Shown here in pieces: positions 9,357 to 18,643 of a stretch of 64,000 bases of DNA; within the stretch, counting starts at the first letter, position 1; every line of letters begins with the position of its first letter. A program made the translations under genes and the position numbers. This DNA comes from Bacteroidales bacterium (GTDB lineage Bacteria > Bacteroidota > Bacteroidia > Bacteroidales > P3). A model generated the notes under the pieces. It saw only the letters and a list, made by a program, of their open reading frames with translations. It did no database searches and was not told the origin of the DNA. The stretch covers positions 1 to 64,000 of the forward strand of contig JAFXXI010000008.1 in NCBI GenBank assembly GCA_017542345.1. Reading direction: 5' to 3'.

Positions 9357-10347
9357 AGATGGAATATAATTTGTCTTTGATATGCATCCAGCTGTAGGCG
9401 CTGACAGCTTGATGAGCCTGCTGGATTATGGTTTTTGCGGAGGTTTGGTTCTTGAAAACCCCAAGCATCTTCTGGGCAAGTTCGTGGTGGTTATCGCTTT
9501 CAAAGAGCAAGCCCGTCGTACCGTCCTCAATCATGTAGGCTACGCCGCCTACACGGCTGGAAATGACCAGCAGGCCAGCATTCATAGCTTCAAGCAGAGA
9601 GACCGGCATGTTGTCCACGGTAGGGGCGGAGAGCAGGATGTCGGCTTTGTCGAGCAGTTGGTATATTTCGTTGTTATCCACCCGTCCGGTAAAAGTAACG
9701 TTCGTCAATCCCATCTCCTTGGTCAGTTTCTCCAATGCCGCGTGCTGAGAACCGTCACCGACTAATGTTAGGGTTGATTCTGGTAATTCGGTCAGTACTT
9801 TCTGGAAAGAACGCAGGATGCAGGGAATGTTGTAGAGTGGTTCGTGGGCACGGGTGCAGATATAGTTGGGTTTCAGGGTTTCCCGTAGACGGAATTGCTT
9901 GTCGTCGAGCTCGATGATATTGGGAATGATGGTATAGGGTAACTGGTGTTTCTCAAAGACTTGTGCAAGGAATCCCGACAGGACAATATTGGCATCGGTG
10001 CGGGTTAGGTAACGGTGCACCAAACGCGCATGTTTATCGAAGAATCGCTCACCACCACCCCCATGGTAGGTCAGCACGATACGCTTCTTCAATCGCTGTC
10101 CTACGGTGATACCGAGGACAGCGGGAATGAATCCCCAGCCAGAGCAACAGTGGATATGCAGCACATCATAGCTGTGAGCCATAGAACGAAGTTTCCATGG
10201 AAGCATCAGACGACGCACAACAGAAGCTTTGGTGCTGAAGATATCTGCCACATGCCCCTCTTCCTGCAGATGCTTCTGCAAGAGCTCCACTTGCCCCGAG
10301 ATTCCCCCGACGCCTGGCTTATAATTGCATATCAGTAGTACCTTCAT
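9340..10347 (-). CDS. Family 4 glycosyltransferase
   Basis: A GT-B glycosyltransferase of 335 residues. The start MKVLLICNYKPGVGGISGQV is chosen because it begins with the first beta strand and Gly-rich loop of the fold; the in-frame extension upstream has no family similarity. The C-terminal domain (about 180-335) shows LTLVGDGSQHAALEKL, NVTFTGRVDNNEIYQLLDKADILLSAP and MPVSLLEAMNAGLLVISSRVGG, which together form the retaining GT4 donor site (the EAMNAG glutamate contacts the nucleotide sugar). It lies between the CapK-like gene and a polytopic membrane protein. Donor and acceptor sugars cannot be predicted. Confidence 0.92.
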   Translation of the reverse strand: MKVLLICNYKPGVGGISGQVELLQKHLQEEGHVADIFSTKASVVRRLMLPWKLRSMAHSYDVLHIHCCSGWGFIPAVLGITVGQRLKKRIVLTYHGGGGERFFDKHARLVHRYLTRTDANIVLSGFLAQVFEKHQLPYTIIPNIIELDDKQFRLRETLKPNYICTRAHEPLYNIPCILRSFQKVLTELPESTLTLVGDGSQHAALEKLTKEMGLTNVTFTGRVDNNEIYQLLDKADILLSAPTVDNMPVSLLEAMNAGLLVISSRVGGVAYMIEDGTTGLLFESDNHHELAQKMLGVFKNQTSAKTIIQQAHQAVSAYSWMHIKDKLYSIYGILA

Positions 10348-10355
10348 GACTTTGT

Positions 10356-11759
10356 TTAAAACAGGCCGCGGGAGCCGAGCTTGAAGAATGCCCAGGCGAA
10401 GCCCATGACAGGCACCACCCAGTACCATATCTTGATGAATTTGTAGTTCTTCGCATTCAGCAATGTCACACCGTATGCCGCCATGATGAGCAGCACAGGC
10501 AGACCTGGCAACAGGAACCTCTCCGAGTTAGCAAATCCGCTGGTGGAGACGATGCCCAGATAGGCAATGACGAAGGAACCGATGAGCGAAAGATTGCGCC
10601 AGTTCTTGGTGATGAAGATGGCGCTGAAGACGGCAATGAGCACAAATCCGCCAAGGAAGTTGCGCACATAGTTGCCGCCGCTAATCATCTGCTGGTTGTA
10701 TTGTTCATCCACATCTACCATGGTGGGGAAGGGCAACACGAACATCATGGGTGCCATCACCGTGCCGGTGGCATATTTAGCCCATTGGTTACCTCGGGCC
10801 GTTTGCACAGAACGTTTTGCCATCTGATTGTCCTCGCGTTGTTCCCACAGACCTTCCGATTCATTCATGATAGTACCACCTGTGAATGTAAATACCGCAA
10901 GTAATCCCCAACCAATAAGCATATATCGTTTAGCTTTACCAATGACCGCGGTGTTGGTGAAAACAATAGCGGTCACAAATGCGAAAACAGCAGCGCCACC
11001 CAATACGGTACGGAAAGAGAAGAGGCTGAGGGCTAGTAAAACAGGGATAACAATGGTGAATACGTTATACTTCTTGCTTCGCAGTAGATAATCGGCACGC
11101 TCCAGGAAAGCTACCATTAAGAATATCATTAATGATTCTTTCAGGTGCGTGCCGCAGTAGAAGATAAAGTTAGGCATGAAGCAGGAGAAGACTGCTGCCA
11201 ATCGACTGCCCTCCTCACCGATATTGCGCTTGGCAAGAAAGTATATAAGCACACAGGTTCCAGCACTGAAGATGCCATTTACTAATCGCGGTATAAGAAT
11301 GCTTTCGCCAGTCAGTTTGCTTAGTAATGAGAGGAAGAAAATATATCCCGAGTCGGAGATGGAATTCGTATTCACAAACAAGTAGTCCCACACATCCTTT
11401 ATGTTAGCATGAACGTTGCCCATCGTCTCTTCATAGTACCAGATTGAGTCACCTGCCGAGAATTCAAACGGCATCCCCGTCTTGATGAAATAGTAAAAAT
11501 AGGCAAAGATTGTCCATGCCCAACGGAGGCCTAAGGCGATGAGGAATAAGTTTAATAAGAATTTCTTCTGCGGAGTCTCTTGCCATTTCTTGCTGCAATA
11601 GTTGCTTAGCAGGAAGAATCCCACAACCCACATCACACCCATAATCAGAAAGTCTATGGACATGGCATGCCTGAAGAATACCAGTGATACTGCTGTCAGC
11701 ACTCCGAGATAGAGGTAGATGCCTTTTGTGGCGATTTGTTTAGGGAGATAGGGTATCAT
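10356..11759 (-). CDS. Polytopic membrane protein, GT-C type glycosyltransferase or polymerase
   Basis: A 467-residue inner-membrane protein with about ten to twelve hydrophobic helices. The first periplasmic loop after two or three helices carries EFSAGDSIWYYEETM, an acidic motif of the kind found in GT-C enzymes that use lipid-linked sugars (ArnT/GT39 type). A second loop has YCGTHLKESLMIFL. These features also fit a Wzy-like polymerase, which would be needed if export proceeds by repeat-unit polymerisation, but the operon's exporter is an ABC type. Stop and start overlap neighbours: it shares four bases with the GT32 gene. Base composition is more AT-rich than in the flanks. Confidence 0.7.
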   Translation of the reverse strand: MIPYLPKQIATKGIYLYLGVLTAVSLVFFRHAMSIDFLIMGVMWVVGFFLLSNYCSKKWQETPQKKFLLNLFLIALGLRWAWTIFAYFYYFIKTGMPFEFSAGDSIWYYEETMGNVHANIKDVWDYLFVNTNSISDSGYIFFLSLLSKLTGESILIPRLVNGIFSAGTCVLIYFLAKRNIGEEGSRLAAVFSCFMPNFIFYCGTHLKESLMIFLMVAFLERADYLLRSKKYNVFTIVIPVLLALSLFSFRTVLGGAAVFAFVTAIVFTNTAVIGKAKRYMLIGWGLLAVFTFTGGTIMNESEGLWEQREDNQMAKRSVQTARGNQWAKYATGTVMAPMMFVLPFPTMVDVDEQYNQQMISGGNYVRNFLGGFVLIAVFSAIFITKNWRNLSLIGSFVIAYLGIVSTSGFANSERFLLPGLPVLLIMAAYGVTLLNAKNYKFIKIWYWVVPVMGFAWAFFKLGSRGLF

Positions 11760-12478
11760 CCTATGATTTTTCTTTTCAGTTTAATCAATCGTGTCATATT
11801 ATTGGAACCTACCAGTGTTCGTATCACACCTTTCCATCCTTTATTCTTTTTGTCATTCCAGGAACCCATAAAGTGATGGTTGCAGTAGGTATTCTTCGTC
11901 AGCAGGTACTCACCAGTTGTCTGATGTGGACAGAAATAGTCTGTGGGGAAGACGGTAAGATCTTTGTATTGCTTTTGTTTTCCATCGCACACAAAGCCGT
12001 TGGCTTGCATAATACGGCTGATGCGCCGGGTGTTGGTTGTTGTGTCATAAGTGCCGTCAGGCATGAGGAAGTGCGCATCGTCGTAAGTTGCCAGTTGTTC
12101 GGTCACCCAATCGCCGCCAGCTTCGCTTGCCATCAATCCTGTGACTGGAGGCTTGTGTTTGCTGCCCTCGTATCCGGTAAAGGCTTTGAGGTGCAATAGG
12201 TCATCCAAAGGCTTTAGCATTTCCACATCGGTGTCCATATACACTCCGCCCTCTGTCTTGAGGGCGTATAGTCGTACATAATCAGTGACAAAAGCATATC
12301 GTTTGGCTTCGTAAGCTTCGGCGGTATAAGGGCAGCTGTTTACGTCGAAGTTATCCTCGTTCCACAGTTTGTATTCCCAATGGGGCATAAACCTATGCCA
12401 TGAGGCGATGCAGTCTTTGGCTAACTGCGGCATTTCACCTCGTCCAAACCAGCAATAATGTATTATGCGTGGTATCAT
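11756..12478 (-). CDS. Family 32 glycosyltransferase
   Basis: This 240-residue protein begins [16 protein letters not shown], the signature of bacterial GT32 capsular glycosyltransferases, and continues with WNEDNFDV and the donor-binding segment [17 protein letters not shown], where the DTD triplet is the metal and nucleotide-sugar DXD motif. GT32 enzymes are retaining GT-A transferases for galactose, GlcNAc or mannose. Four-base ATGA overlaps connect it to the genes on both sides, which implies translational coupling. Cytoplasmic face of the membrane expected. Donor specificity unknown. Confidence 0.93.
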   Translation of the reverse strand: MIPRIIHYCWFGRGEMPQLAKDCIASWHRFMPHWEYKLWNEDNFDVNSCPYTAEAYEAKRYAFVTDYVRLYALKTEGGVYMDTDVEMLKPLDDLLHLKAFTGYEGSKHKPPVTGLMASEAGGDWVTEQLATYDDAHFLMPDGTYDTTTNTRRISRIMQANGFVCDGKQKQYKDLTVFPTDYFCPHQTTGEYLLTKNTYCNHHFMGSWNDKKNKGWKGVIRTLVGSNNMTRLIKLKRKIIG

Positions 12479-13020
12479 TTTACATAGATCCTTCCATTCC
12501 TTTTGCAGGAATCAACCAACTTTTGTACATGTTCCGGTCCAAAGTGAGGATTCCTCAGCGTATACTCTTCGTTGAAGATATTGTCTCCAACCATTTCTTT
12601 CTTCTTCATGACGAGAAACTCTTCCAGCGTTTTTATTACTTTTGCGGGAGAGCCCACTGCCACGGAGTTGGAGGGGATGTCTTTGGATACGATGCTACCG
12701 GCACCGATAACGACATTGTCGCCGATAGTAACCCCGGGTAACACTATACTATGCGCTCCGATAAACACATTGTTTCCGATATTTACATTGGCCACACGGG
12801 TATATCCAAGAAAAACTCCTGTGCTGGCATCATGGGCAAGAATGCGGACCTGAGGCCCGAAAACGACATTGTCTCCTATAGTGATATGGAAGCAGTGCGA
12901 CGGGTCAATGCTACAGTTGCCTAGTCTGCAACCATTGCCAATGGTTAGGCCTCGTCGAATGAGTTTGTCGATGTTTTGCTCGCCGCGCAGACGCGATAAT
13001 GCTTTTCTCAATATTTTCAT
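12475..13020 (-). CDS. Left-handed beta-helix (hexapeptide) acyltransferase
   Basis: A 181-residue O-acetyltransferase-like protein. Hexapeptide repeats fill residues about 25-140 (for example [52 protein letters not shown]), and the loop with LAHDAS around residue 60 provides the catalytic histidine seen in maltose/capsule O-acetyltransferases. The C-terminal [13 protein letters not shown] is the standard cap. It likely acetylates a sugar hydroxyl using acetyl-CoA. The gene overlaps the GT32 gene by four bases and lies four bases after a GT2 gene. Confidence 0.9.
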   Translation of the reverse strand: MKILRKALSRLRGEQNIDKLIRRGLTIGNGCRLGNCSIDPSHCFHITIGDNVVFGPQVRILAHDASTGVFLGYTRVANVNIGNNVFIGAHSIVLPGVTIGDNVVIGAGSIVSKDIPSNSVAVGSPAKVIKTLEEFLVMKKKEMVGDNIFNEEYTLRNPHFGPEHVQKLVDSCKRNGRIYVK

Positions 13021-13024
13021 TGTG

Positions 13025-13972
13025 TTATACTATTCTTTGTTTAATTGAGGAAAGAAGATGGATAATTGTCAAATATGTTTTTACCATCCAGTAAGGAGTT
13101 TTATAGTAGAATTTGTATATGGGTTCCACATTTGAGAAATCCACCTTGCTTAGTTCCTTCATTACCCTCTCTGGATATTTGTTGTCTCGTCTAAAGGTCA
13201 TCAAGGAGTAAACCCTCAATTTGTCCAAAAGTACTTTTAAGTCGCGATTAGACCTTTCTTCTGCAGCAAACTGGTCAAAATAAAATGTACTAAAGGTATC
13301 GGGATCATACACCTTTTTATGCGTGCCACGGTAGGTGACGTCTACATCCTGGTTGTAGTTGCTCAACGGCTTGTTGAGCAGCACCACCTTGTGCTTTAGG
13401 GCGACCCGTATCCACAGCAGGAAATCTTCACCCAGTTTGATGTTCGCAGGGAACCTGCCGCTCTCTTCGAACACTGCCCGTGGCATGCATATAGATATGC
13501 TCGTCAACGGCATGCACAATGTCTTTGCATACACGCGGCAGTAGTTGATTTCTCCCTCTGTGAAGCCATCCTCTACGCCGATAGGCGCCACCCGTTTCTT
13601 GCCGTTCTTGACGATATAGTAGCCTGTGCCGTAAATGCCAGCACCCGGGTGTCGCTCAGTCAGCGCCGCCATCTCCTCAAGGAAGGTCGGCTCCCACCAG
13701 TCGTCGGCATCAAGGAAAGTGACGTAAGGCGCGGTGGATAATTCAACGCCTTTGTTTCGGGCATTGCTGACGCCGACATTCTCCTCTAACCGCACAATCT
13801 GAATTCGTGGGTCTGTAATCTGCGATATAACCCCGTTGCTCCCGTCCGTGGATCCGTTGTCGATGATGATTAGCTCATAGTCTCCATGGGTTTGAGCCAA
13901 CACGCTCTCGACGGTTTTCGCGACGTAGGGCGCCTTGTTATACAGCGGTATGATGACAGAGAAGTGTGGCAT
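13025..13972 (-). CDS. Family 2 glycosyltransferase
   Basis: A GT-A inverting transferase of 315 residues. [25 protein letters not shown] opens the nucleotide-binding fold, [10 protein letters not shown] gives the first acidic site, and [19 protein letters not shown] contains the DAD metal motif near residue 90. [15 protein letters not shown] matches the ED catalytic-base region. The C-terminal 80 residues are hydrophobic and basic, perhaps a membrane-associating tail. It follows an acyltransferase-3 gene after nine bases. Donor sugar cannot be read from sequence. Confidence 0.92.
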   Translation of the reverse strand: MPHFSVIIPLYNKAPYVAKTVESVLAQTHGDYELIIIDNGSTDGSNGVISQITDPRIQIVRLEENVGVSNARNKGVELSTAPYVTFLDADDWWEPTFLEEMAALTERHPGAGIYGTGYYIVKNGKKRVAPIGVEDGFTEGEINYCRVYAKTLCMPLTSISICMPRAVFEESGRFPANIKLGEDFLLWIRVALKHKVVLLNKPLSNYNQDVDVTYRGTHKKVYDPDTFSTFYFDQFAAEERSNRDLKVLLDKLRVYSLMTFRRDNKYPERVMKELSKVDFSNVEPIYKFYYKTPYWMVKTYLTIIHLLSSIKQRIV

Positions 13973-13981
13973 GATGGCTGC

Positions 13982-15061
13982 TTATCTTTGCATGGAACTT
14001 TGGCTGCGTACTATGGTAAAGCGGTCTTTCATCTTGAGGAATGGACGTTCAAAGTATCTGTATGACAACCATGCGATGGCGCACACGGATACGGTCATAC
14101 CGATATAGATGATTACTCCATCCCAGAATGAGCTAATCTGTAGCCCGGCATTGCGCCAGAGTCCCGACAGCAGAAAGATCATCAGTGGATGTATGACATA
14201 GATGCCGTAGGATGTCTTTCCCACGGTGTCGCACACGCGGTTCTCAAGGCTTACCACAGGGTTGTCTGTCAGTTGACTCATGATGGCTGCAAGCGACAAC
14301 AGTGCCAGTACTTGTGGGCGGACTGGGGCAGGTACACAGCCCATCCAAGGCGTTGAAAAGGCTAAGGCCGTGAGGCAGATGAGTCCGACCCAACGGTTGC
14401 CAACCGTCTTCATGAATAGTGTGTTTCCTTTGAAATAAAGGATGGCTCCCAAGGCGCCTATCATCATGCAGTCGAAGCGGGTCGCGGCGAAGAACCGATA
14501 CAGGGTGTTCGTCCCACAGGCCACATACACTCCCCATTTGCATACCAGCCAGATGCCGCACAATGTCGCTGCCACAGCCAGCAACCGGCCGTACTTGCCT
14601 TTGGTCAGTTTGACCACCCACGGCCAGAAGAGGTAGAACTGCTCCTCGACGCCGATACTCCAATAATGAACTATCGGCCAGATGCCTGCTGTTATAATGA
14701 ATGGTATGTTGGCCGCAAAGAAACCGTAGTACCAAATATTGCTGTCATGCCATGTGCCGGTGACCCATAGCGCAATGATCATGTAGACATAGTAGATGGG
14801 CCAGATGCGGAGTATACGACGCATGTAGAACTTGGGTATGCTGATGTCGCTGCTGGTCTTTTGTTCGTTCAACAGCAGATAGGTAATCAGGAATCCGCTG
14901 ATGACAAAGAACAACGTCACGCCGTCGGCCACCACAGGCAGGCTGAAGCCGCTCGTTCCCCAATTGCCGAAATCCTTTTGGAAGACATGGCCCCACATGA
15001 CGGACAGTGCTGCGATGGCTCGCAGCCCGTTGAGTCCCGGCAGGTGGATGCTGTTAGTCAT
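13982..15061 (-). CDS. Acyltransferase 3 family membrane O-acyltransferase
   Basis: A 359-residue integral-membrane acyltransferase with about ten helices. The start MTNSIHLPGLNGLRAIAALS is chosen because it lies eight bases inside the upstream wecB gene and begins directly with the family's N-terminal motif. The conserved histidine of VMWGHVF and the arginine region YMRRILRIWPIYY are present, as is the WSIGVEEQFYLFWPW motif. Members such as OafA O-acetylate LPS and capsule sugars from acetyl-CoA. This is one of two such genes in the operon; the other is at 27447-28415. Confidence 0.92.
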   Translation of the reverse strand: MTNSIHLPGLNGLRAIAALSVMWGHVFQKDFGNWGTSGFSLPVVADGVTLFFVISGFLITYLLLNEQKTSSDISIPKFYMRRILRIWPIYYVYMIIALWVTGTWHDSNIWYYGFFAANIPFIITAGIWPIVHYWSIGVEEQFYLFWPWVVKLTKGKYGRLLAVAATLCGIWLVCKWGVYVACGTNTLYRFFAATRFDCMMIGALGAILYFKGNTLFMKTVGNRWVGLICLTALAFSTPWMGCVPAPVRPQVLALLSLAAIMSQLTDNPVVSLENRVCDTVGKTSYGIYVIHPLMIFLLSGLWRNAGLQISSFWDGVIIYIGMTVSVCAIAWLSYRYFERPFLKMKDRFTIVRSQSSMQR

Positions 15062-16157
15062 TAGCAATGAATTCGGCAATGCGTTCGGCGGCATGGCCGT
15101 CGCCGAAGGGGTTGGCAGCATGGGCCATGGCATGGTAAGATGCTGCGTCGGTAAGGAGTTCGGCGACGGCGTTTATGATGGTCTCTTTGTCGGTGCCCAC
15201 CAGTCGGGCGGTACCGGCCTCGATGGCTTCGGGACGCTCGGTGGTGTCGCGCATCACCAGCACGGGCTTGCCGAAGGCGGGTGCCTCCTCCTGAATGCCA
15301 CCACTGTCGGTGAGTATCAGGGTGCACTGCTGCATCATGTCTACAAATTCGAGATACGACAACGGCTCCAGCAGATAGACGTTGCTCCGACTGCCGTCGA
15401 TGATTTCCTGTACCGGACGGCGGATATTGGGGTTGAGGTGAATGGGGTAGACGAAGTCTACATCTTTGAACTGCTCGGCCAGCGCATTGATGGACTGGCA
15501 GATATGCTTCATTCCGTCACCGAAGTTCTCGCGGCGGTGACCGGTGATGAGCACCATGCGGCGCTTTTCGTCGCGGTTGAACTGTGGTGCCACCGCTTTG
15601 CCCGATGCCACCACCCAATGCAATGCGTCGATGACGGTGTTGCCGGTCACGACAATATGCTTATCGTCGACATGCTCCTTCAGAAGGTTCTGCCGTGCCG
15701 TCTCCGTGGGGGCGAAATGCCAGGTGCAGAGCCTTCCGTTCAGCTGACGGTTCATCTCCTCGGGCCACGGACTATAGATATTGCCGGTGCGCAAGCCTGC
15801 TTCCACATGCCCCACGGGAATCTGCTGGTAGAAAGCGGCCAAGGCGGCAAAGGTCGAGGTGGAAGTGTCGCCATGCACCAGCACCAGGTCGGTTTTTTCT
15901 TTGGTTAGCACATCGCGCATACCCAGCAGGATGCGGGCAGAGACATCGTACAGGTCCTGTCCCGGCTGCATGATGTCAAGGTCATAGTCTGGCGTGATGT
16001 CGAACACGCTGAGCATTTGGTCAAGCATCTCGCGGTGCTGCCCGGTGACGCAGACGATGACCTCGAACTGTTCACTGCGCCGTTGCAGCTCTTTCACCAC
16101 AGGAGCCATCTTGATGGCTTCGGGCCTCGTGCCGAATACGATGAGTACTTTCTTCAT
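15054..16157 (-). CDS. wecB: UDP-N-acetylglucosamine 2-epimerase (non-hydrolysing)
   Basis: WecB interconverts UDP-GlcNAc and UDP-ManNAc. The 367-residue length fits the family. Signatures include IVFGTRPEAIKMAPVVKEL at the N-terminus, LVHGDTSTSTFAALAAFY, the catalytic VEAGLRTGNIYSPWPEEMNR region, LITGHRRENFGDG, and the nucleotide-binding LTDSGGIQEEAPAFGKPVLVMRDTTERPE. No wecC (UDP-ManNAc dehydrogenase) is in the window, so the polymer may contain ManNAc itself, or wecC may lie elsewhere. It overlaps the SGNH-like gene by four bases and the acyltransferase by eight. Confidence 0.96.
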   Translation of the reverse strand: MKKVLIVFGTRPEAIKMAPVVKELQRRSEQFEVIVCVTGQHREMLDQMLSVFDITPDYDLDIMQPGQDLYDVSARILLGMRDVLTKEKTDLVLVHGDTSTSTFAALAAFYQQIPVGHVEAGLRTGNIYSPWPEEMNRQLNGRLCTWHFAPTETARQNLLKEHVDDKHIVVTGNTVIDALHWVVASGKAVAPQFNRDEKRRMVLITGHRRENFGDGMKHICQSINALAEQFKDVDFVYPIHLNPNIRRPVQEIIDGSRSNVYLLEPLSYLEFVDMMQQCTLILTDSGGIQEEAPAFGKPVLVMRDTTERPEAIEAGTARLVGTDKETIINAVAELLTDAASYHAMAHAANPFGDGHAAERIAEFIAND

Positions 16158-17086
16158 TGCTGTAGGAGTTCCTTTAAATCATGTGCCAGCTTGACGGAGA
16201 ACTGCTCTGTCCCATGATAGTTCATGTGGCTGGCGTTATAGAAGTTGAGTGTATCAAAGCAGATGCTGTCGTAGGTGTAGTTGAGTATGTCGCAGCCGTA
16301 GCGGTCGGCAAACGACTGATAGAGCGCAAACATCGAGTCGACAGCAGATCCCATCTTTTGCGTGGCACCAAAATAAAATGGGGCGTAGACCATCACCACT
16401 TGGACGCCTTCCTCCTGACACTGCGCTAGGTATCGGTTGAAGATGTCCACCGCTTCCGGATTGCACACAAATCCCAGTGTGTCAATCTGCTGGAGGGCGG
16501 AGCCGTCCCACGGCGCATCAACGGCAATATATCCCTTGTATATATTGCTGGGTCGGGCCATCTTGGCTGGCAGGCCAAGGCCTTCGAGAATGACATTGCG
16601 GTAACCGGCATAGCGCACCAACGGCAACCAGCGGTCGGCCCAGTTAAATCCCTCGCTATCCTTCGTCTGTCGGTAGAGGTCGTCTTTGTCCAGGTAGGGC
16701 AGGTATTGTTCGCGCTCGTATCCGTTGCTCATCTGTAGGGTGCCCCAGTCGATGTTCTGTATGATGACACGCGGTCTGGGTGCATGGTGGCGGTAGGCAT
16801 TATAGATAACTACTTCGGCGTCGATACAGCGCCCGTCGACGCTGAGATTATAGCAGTTGAGTTCTGCGATGCTGTCAAGTATGCGCACATCGTACTGCAC
16901 CTGTCCGCGCGAGGAACCCATCACCACGGCATCGCACTCGAGGCTGTCGCTATAGATGGCATTGTATGTGCTGAACATGCGGGCATCGGAATGATGGAGG
17001 TTGCGGGTAATAATCAAATCAAGACCCCAAGCCACTATCAAGAGTGCCGCTGCGGTGATGCCGAGTTTGACGAGAAATCGTTTCAT
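16154..17086 (-). CDS. SGNH-like periplasmic protein, partner of the MBOAT acyltransferase
   Basis: A 310-residue protein with one N-terminal membrane anchor (residues about 5-27) and a periplasmic domain. VVMGSSRGQVQYD provides a candidate nucleophilic serine in a GSS block, NLSVDGRC resembles block III, and YNASHMNYHGTEQFS near the C-terminus supplies the histidine of an SGNH-type triad, as in DltD and AlgJ/AlgX. It is three bases downstream of the MBOAT gene, the standard arrangement for two-component O-acetylation in which MBOAT moves the acyl group across the membrane and the SGNH partner attaches it. Exact substrate unknown. Confidence 0.78.
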   Translation of the reverse strand: MKRFLVKLGITAAALLIVAWGLDLIITRNLHHSDARMFSTYNAIYSDSLECDAVVMGSSRGQVQYDVRILDSIAELNCYNLSVDGRCIDAEVVIYNAYRHHAPRPRVIIQNIDWGTLQMSNGYEREQYLPYLDKDDLYRQTKDSEGFNWADRWLPLVRYAGYRNVILEGLGLPAKMARPSNIYKGYIAVDAPWDGSALQQIDTLGFVCNPEAVDIFNRYLAQCQEEGVQVVMVYAPFYFGATQKMGSAVDSMFALYQSFADRYGCDILNYTYDSICFDTLNFYNASHMNYHGTEQFSVKLAHDLKELLQQ

Positions 17087-17089
17087 GAG

Positions 17090-18499
17090 TCAGAACTGGA
17101 AGTAGATGAATGTCTCGTTGAAGACTCCAAACATAAATATCAGCGCCAGGGTGGTGAGGTAGCAGGCGTAGCGTACCACTCCACTGCGCACACCCTCCAT
17201 CGACATCCCGTGTTCACGGTTGCGTTGCAGCCATTCCACCACCATCAGGATAATGACAAACACCAGTGTCCGCTTCGGGATGCTGATGCCGGCCATGCTG
17301 CCGCCGAACAAACCGCCAAAGAAGTCCACGGCCTCGCCGATGCTTTGGCTGCGGAAGAGAATCCATCCCAATGCGGCGAGGATAAAGGTCAGCGTCATCT
17401 GCCCAACCTCCTTGATGCTTGGCAACCAGCGCCCTTCGGCTACAGTGTCAGTGTGTTTGCGGTTCCGCCCCAGCAATATCAGCGGCAGGAACAGCAGGGC
17501 GTGGAAGGCGCCCCAAAGGAGGAAGGTCCAGTTGGCTCCGTGCCACAACCCGCTGACAAGGAAGATGATGAACGTGTTGCGCACCACTTTCCACTTATCC
17601 ACCCGGCTACCGCCCAGCGGGATGTAGACGTAGTCGCGGAACCAGGTGGTGAGACTGATGTGCCAACGACGCCAGAATTCGGCAATGTCACGGCTGAAAT
17701 AGGGCACTTTGAAGTTGCGCATCAGTCTGATGCCGAACAGTTTGGCGCATCCGATGGCGATATCGCTGTAGCCTGAGAAGTCGCAGTAAATCTGGATGGA
17801 GAAGAGTGCCGCCGCAACAATCAGGTTGACACTGCTTTGGCTGGCGATATCGCCCCAAATCTCGTCCACATAGACCGCGCAGTTGTCGGCCACCACCACC
17901 TTCTTGAAGAAGCCCCACAGCATCTGGCGCACGCCGTCCACGGCCATGCCGTAGTCGAAGCGGCGCTTCTTGGAGAACTGTGGTAACAGGTTGGTGGCCC
18001 GCTCGATAGGTCCTGCTACCAGCTGCGGGAAGAAACTGACGTAGGCGAAGAACGCCACCACATCGCGTGTGGGCTCCAACTTGCCGCGGTATACGTCGAT
18101 GGAGTAGCTCAGCGCCTGGAAGGTGTAGAAGGAGATGCCGACGGGAAGCACCAGCCGTAGGGTGATGCTGTCGGACTGCAGGCCAAATAGTTGTGCGAAC
18201 TCGGTGGCGAAGAAGTCGTAGTATTTGAACAGCCCCAGGATGACCAGGTTGATGACGATGTTGCCCCACATCACGGCGCGGTTGCGCTTCGCTCCCGGAG
18301 TCATGAGCCGTCCGCTCAAGTAGCTGCACAGCGAGGTGAACGCTATGAGAATCAGGAACCTCCAGTCCCACCATCCGTAGAACAGGTACGATGCCGCCAC
18401 CACCAGCAGGTTCTGCCAGCGCACCTGCCGACGCAACAGCCAGTATATCAAAAATACTGCCGGCAGGAAAATCAGAAATTCGATTGAAGTAAACAGCAT
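17090..18499 (-). CDS. MBOAT family membrane O-acyltransferase (AlgI-like)
   Basis: This 469-residue polytopic protein matches AlgI/DltB-type MBOAT acyltransferases. The start MLFTSIEFLIFLP is the typical beginning of the family; the longer reading runs through the intergenic repeat and is rejected. FYTFQALSYSIDVYRGK and the long PQLVAGPIERA segment are diagnostic, and the invariant histidine lies in SGLWHGANWTFLLWGAFHAL. IPLGGSRVDKWK is also conserved. It transfers acyl groups, usually acetyl, across the inner membrane for polysaccharide O-acetylation, with the SGNH-like protein downstream as partner. Confidence 0.95.
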   Translation of the reverse strand: MLFTSIEFLIFLPAVFLIYWLLRRQVRWQNLLVVAASYLFYGWWDWRFLILIAFTSLCSYLSGRLMTPGAKRNRAVMWGNIVINLVILGLFKYYDFFATEFAQLFGLQSDSITLRLVLPVGISFYTFQALSYSIDVYRGKLEPTRDVVAFFAYVSFFPQLVAGPIERATNLLPQFSKKRRFDYGMAVDGVRQMLWGFFKKVVVADNCAVYVDEIWGDIASQSSVNLIVAAALFSIQIYCDFSGYSDIAIGCAKLFGIRLMRNFKVPYFSRDIAEFWRRWHISLTTWFRDYVYIPLGGSRVDKWKVVRNTFIIFLVSGLWHGANWTFLLWGAFHALLFLPLILLGRNRKHTDTVAEGRWLPSIKEVGQMTLTFILAALGWILFRSQSIGEAVDFFGGLFGGSMAGISIPKRTLVFVIILMVVEWLQRNREHGMSMEGVRSGVVRYACYLTTLALIFMFGVFNETFIYFQF

Positions 18500-18510
18500 G
18501 GTTTGGTAGG

Positions 18511-18640
18511 GTTCCCCTCCGCATCCCCTCCGGTCCCCCTCCGGTCCCGCTCCGCTCCCCCTCCGCTCCATCTCCGACCACCGTCGGTGCGGATACGGTG
18601 GGGATACGTTGATGGTACGGTGTTGATACGGTGTTGGTAG
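18511..18640 (+). repeat. Composite intergenic repeat, copy 1
   Basis: The 144-base gap between the GT2 gene and the MBOAT gene is the widest in the operon. Its left half repeats CTCC/GGTCC units, its right half repeats GATACGGTGTTG-like units, and a short palindrome (ACCACCGTCGGT) sits between. Bases 18524-18544 are identical, same strand, to 46956-46976 (copy 3). Bases 18611-18634 are identical in inverted orientation to 39111-39134 (copy 2). On the minus-strand transcript the arms are G-rich then C-rich. Function unknown; it could act as an RNA structure in the long transcript. Confidence 0.8.
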
Positions 18641-18643
18641 GGA

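Noticed and set aside
18500..18571. Longer N-terminus for the MBOAT protein
   Set aside because: The extension is encoded by the C-rich intergenic repeat and is Gly/Arg-rich with no family similarity.
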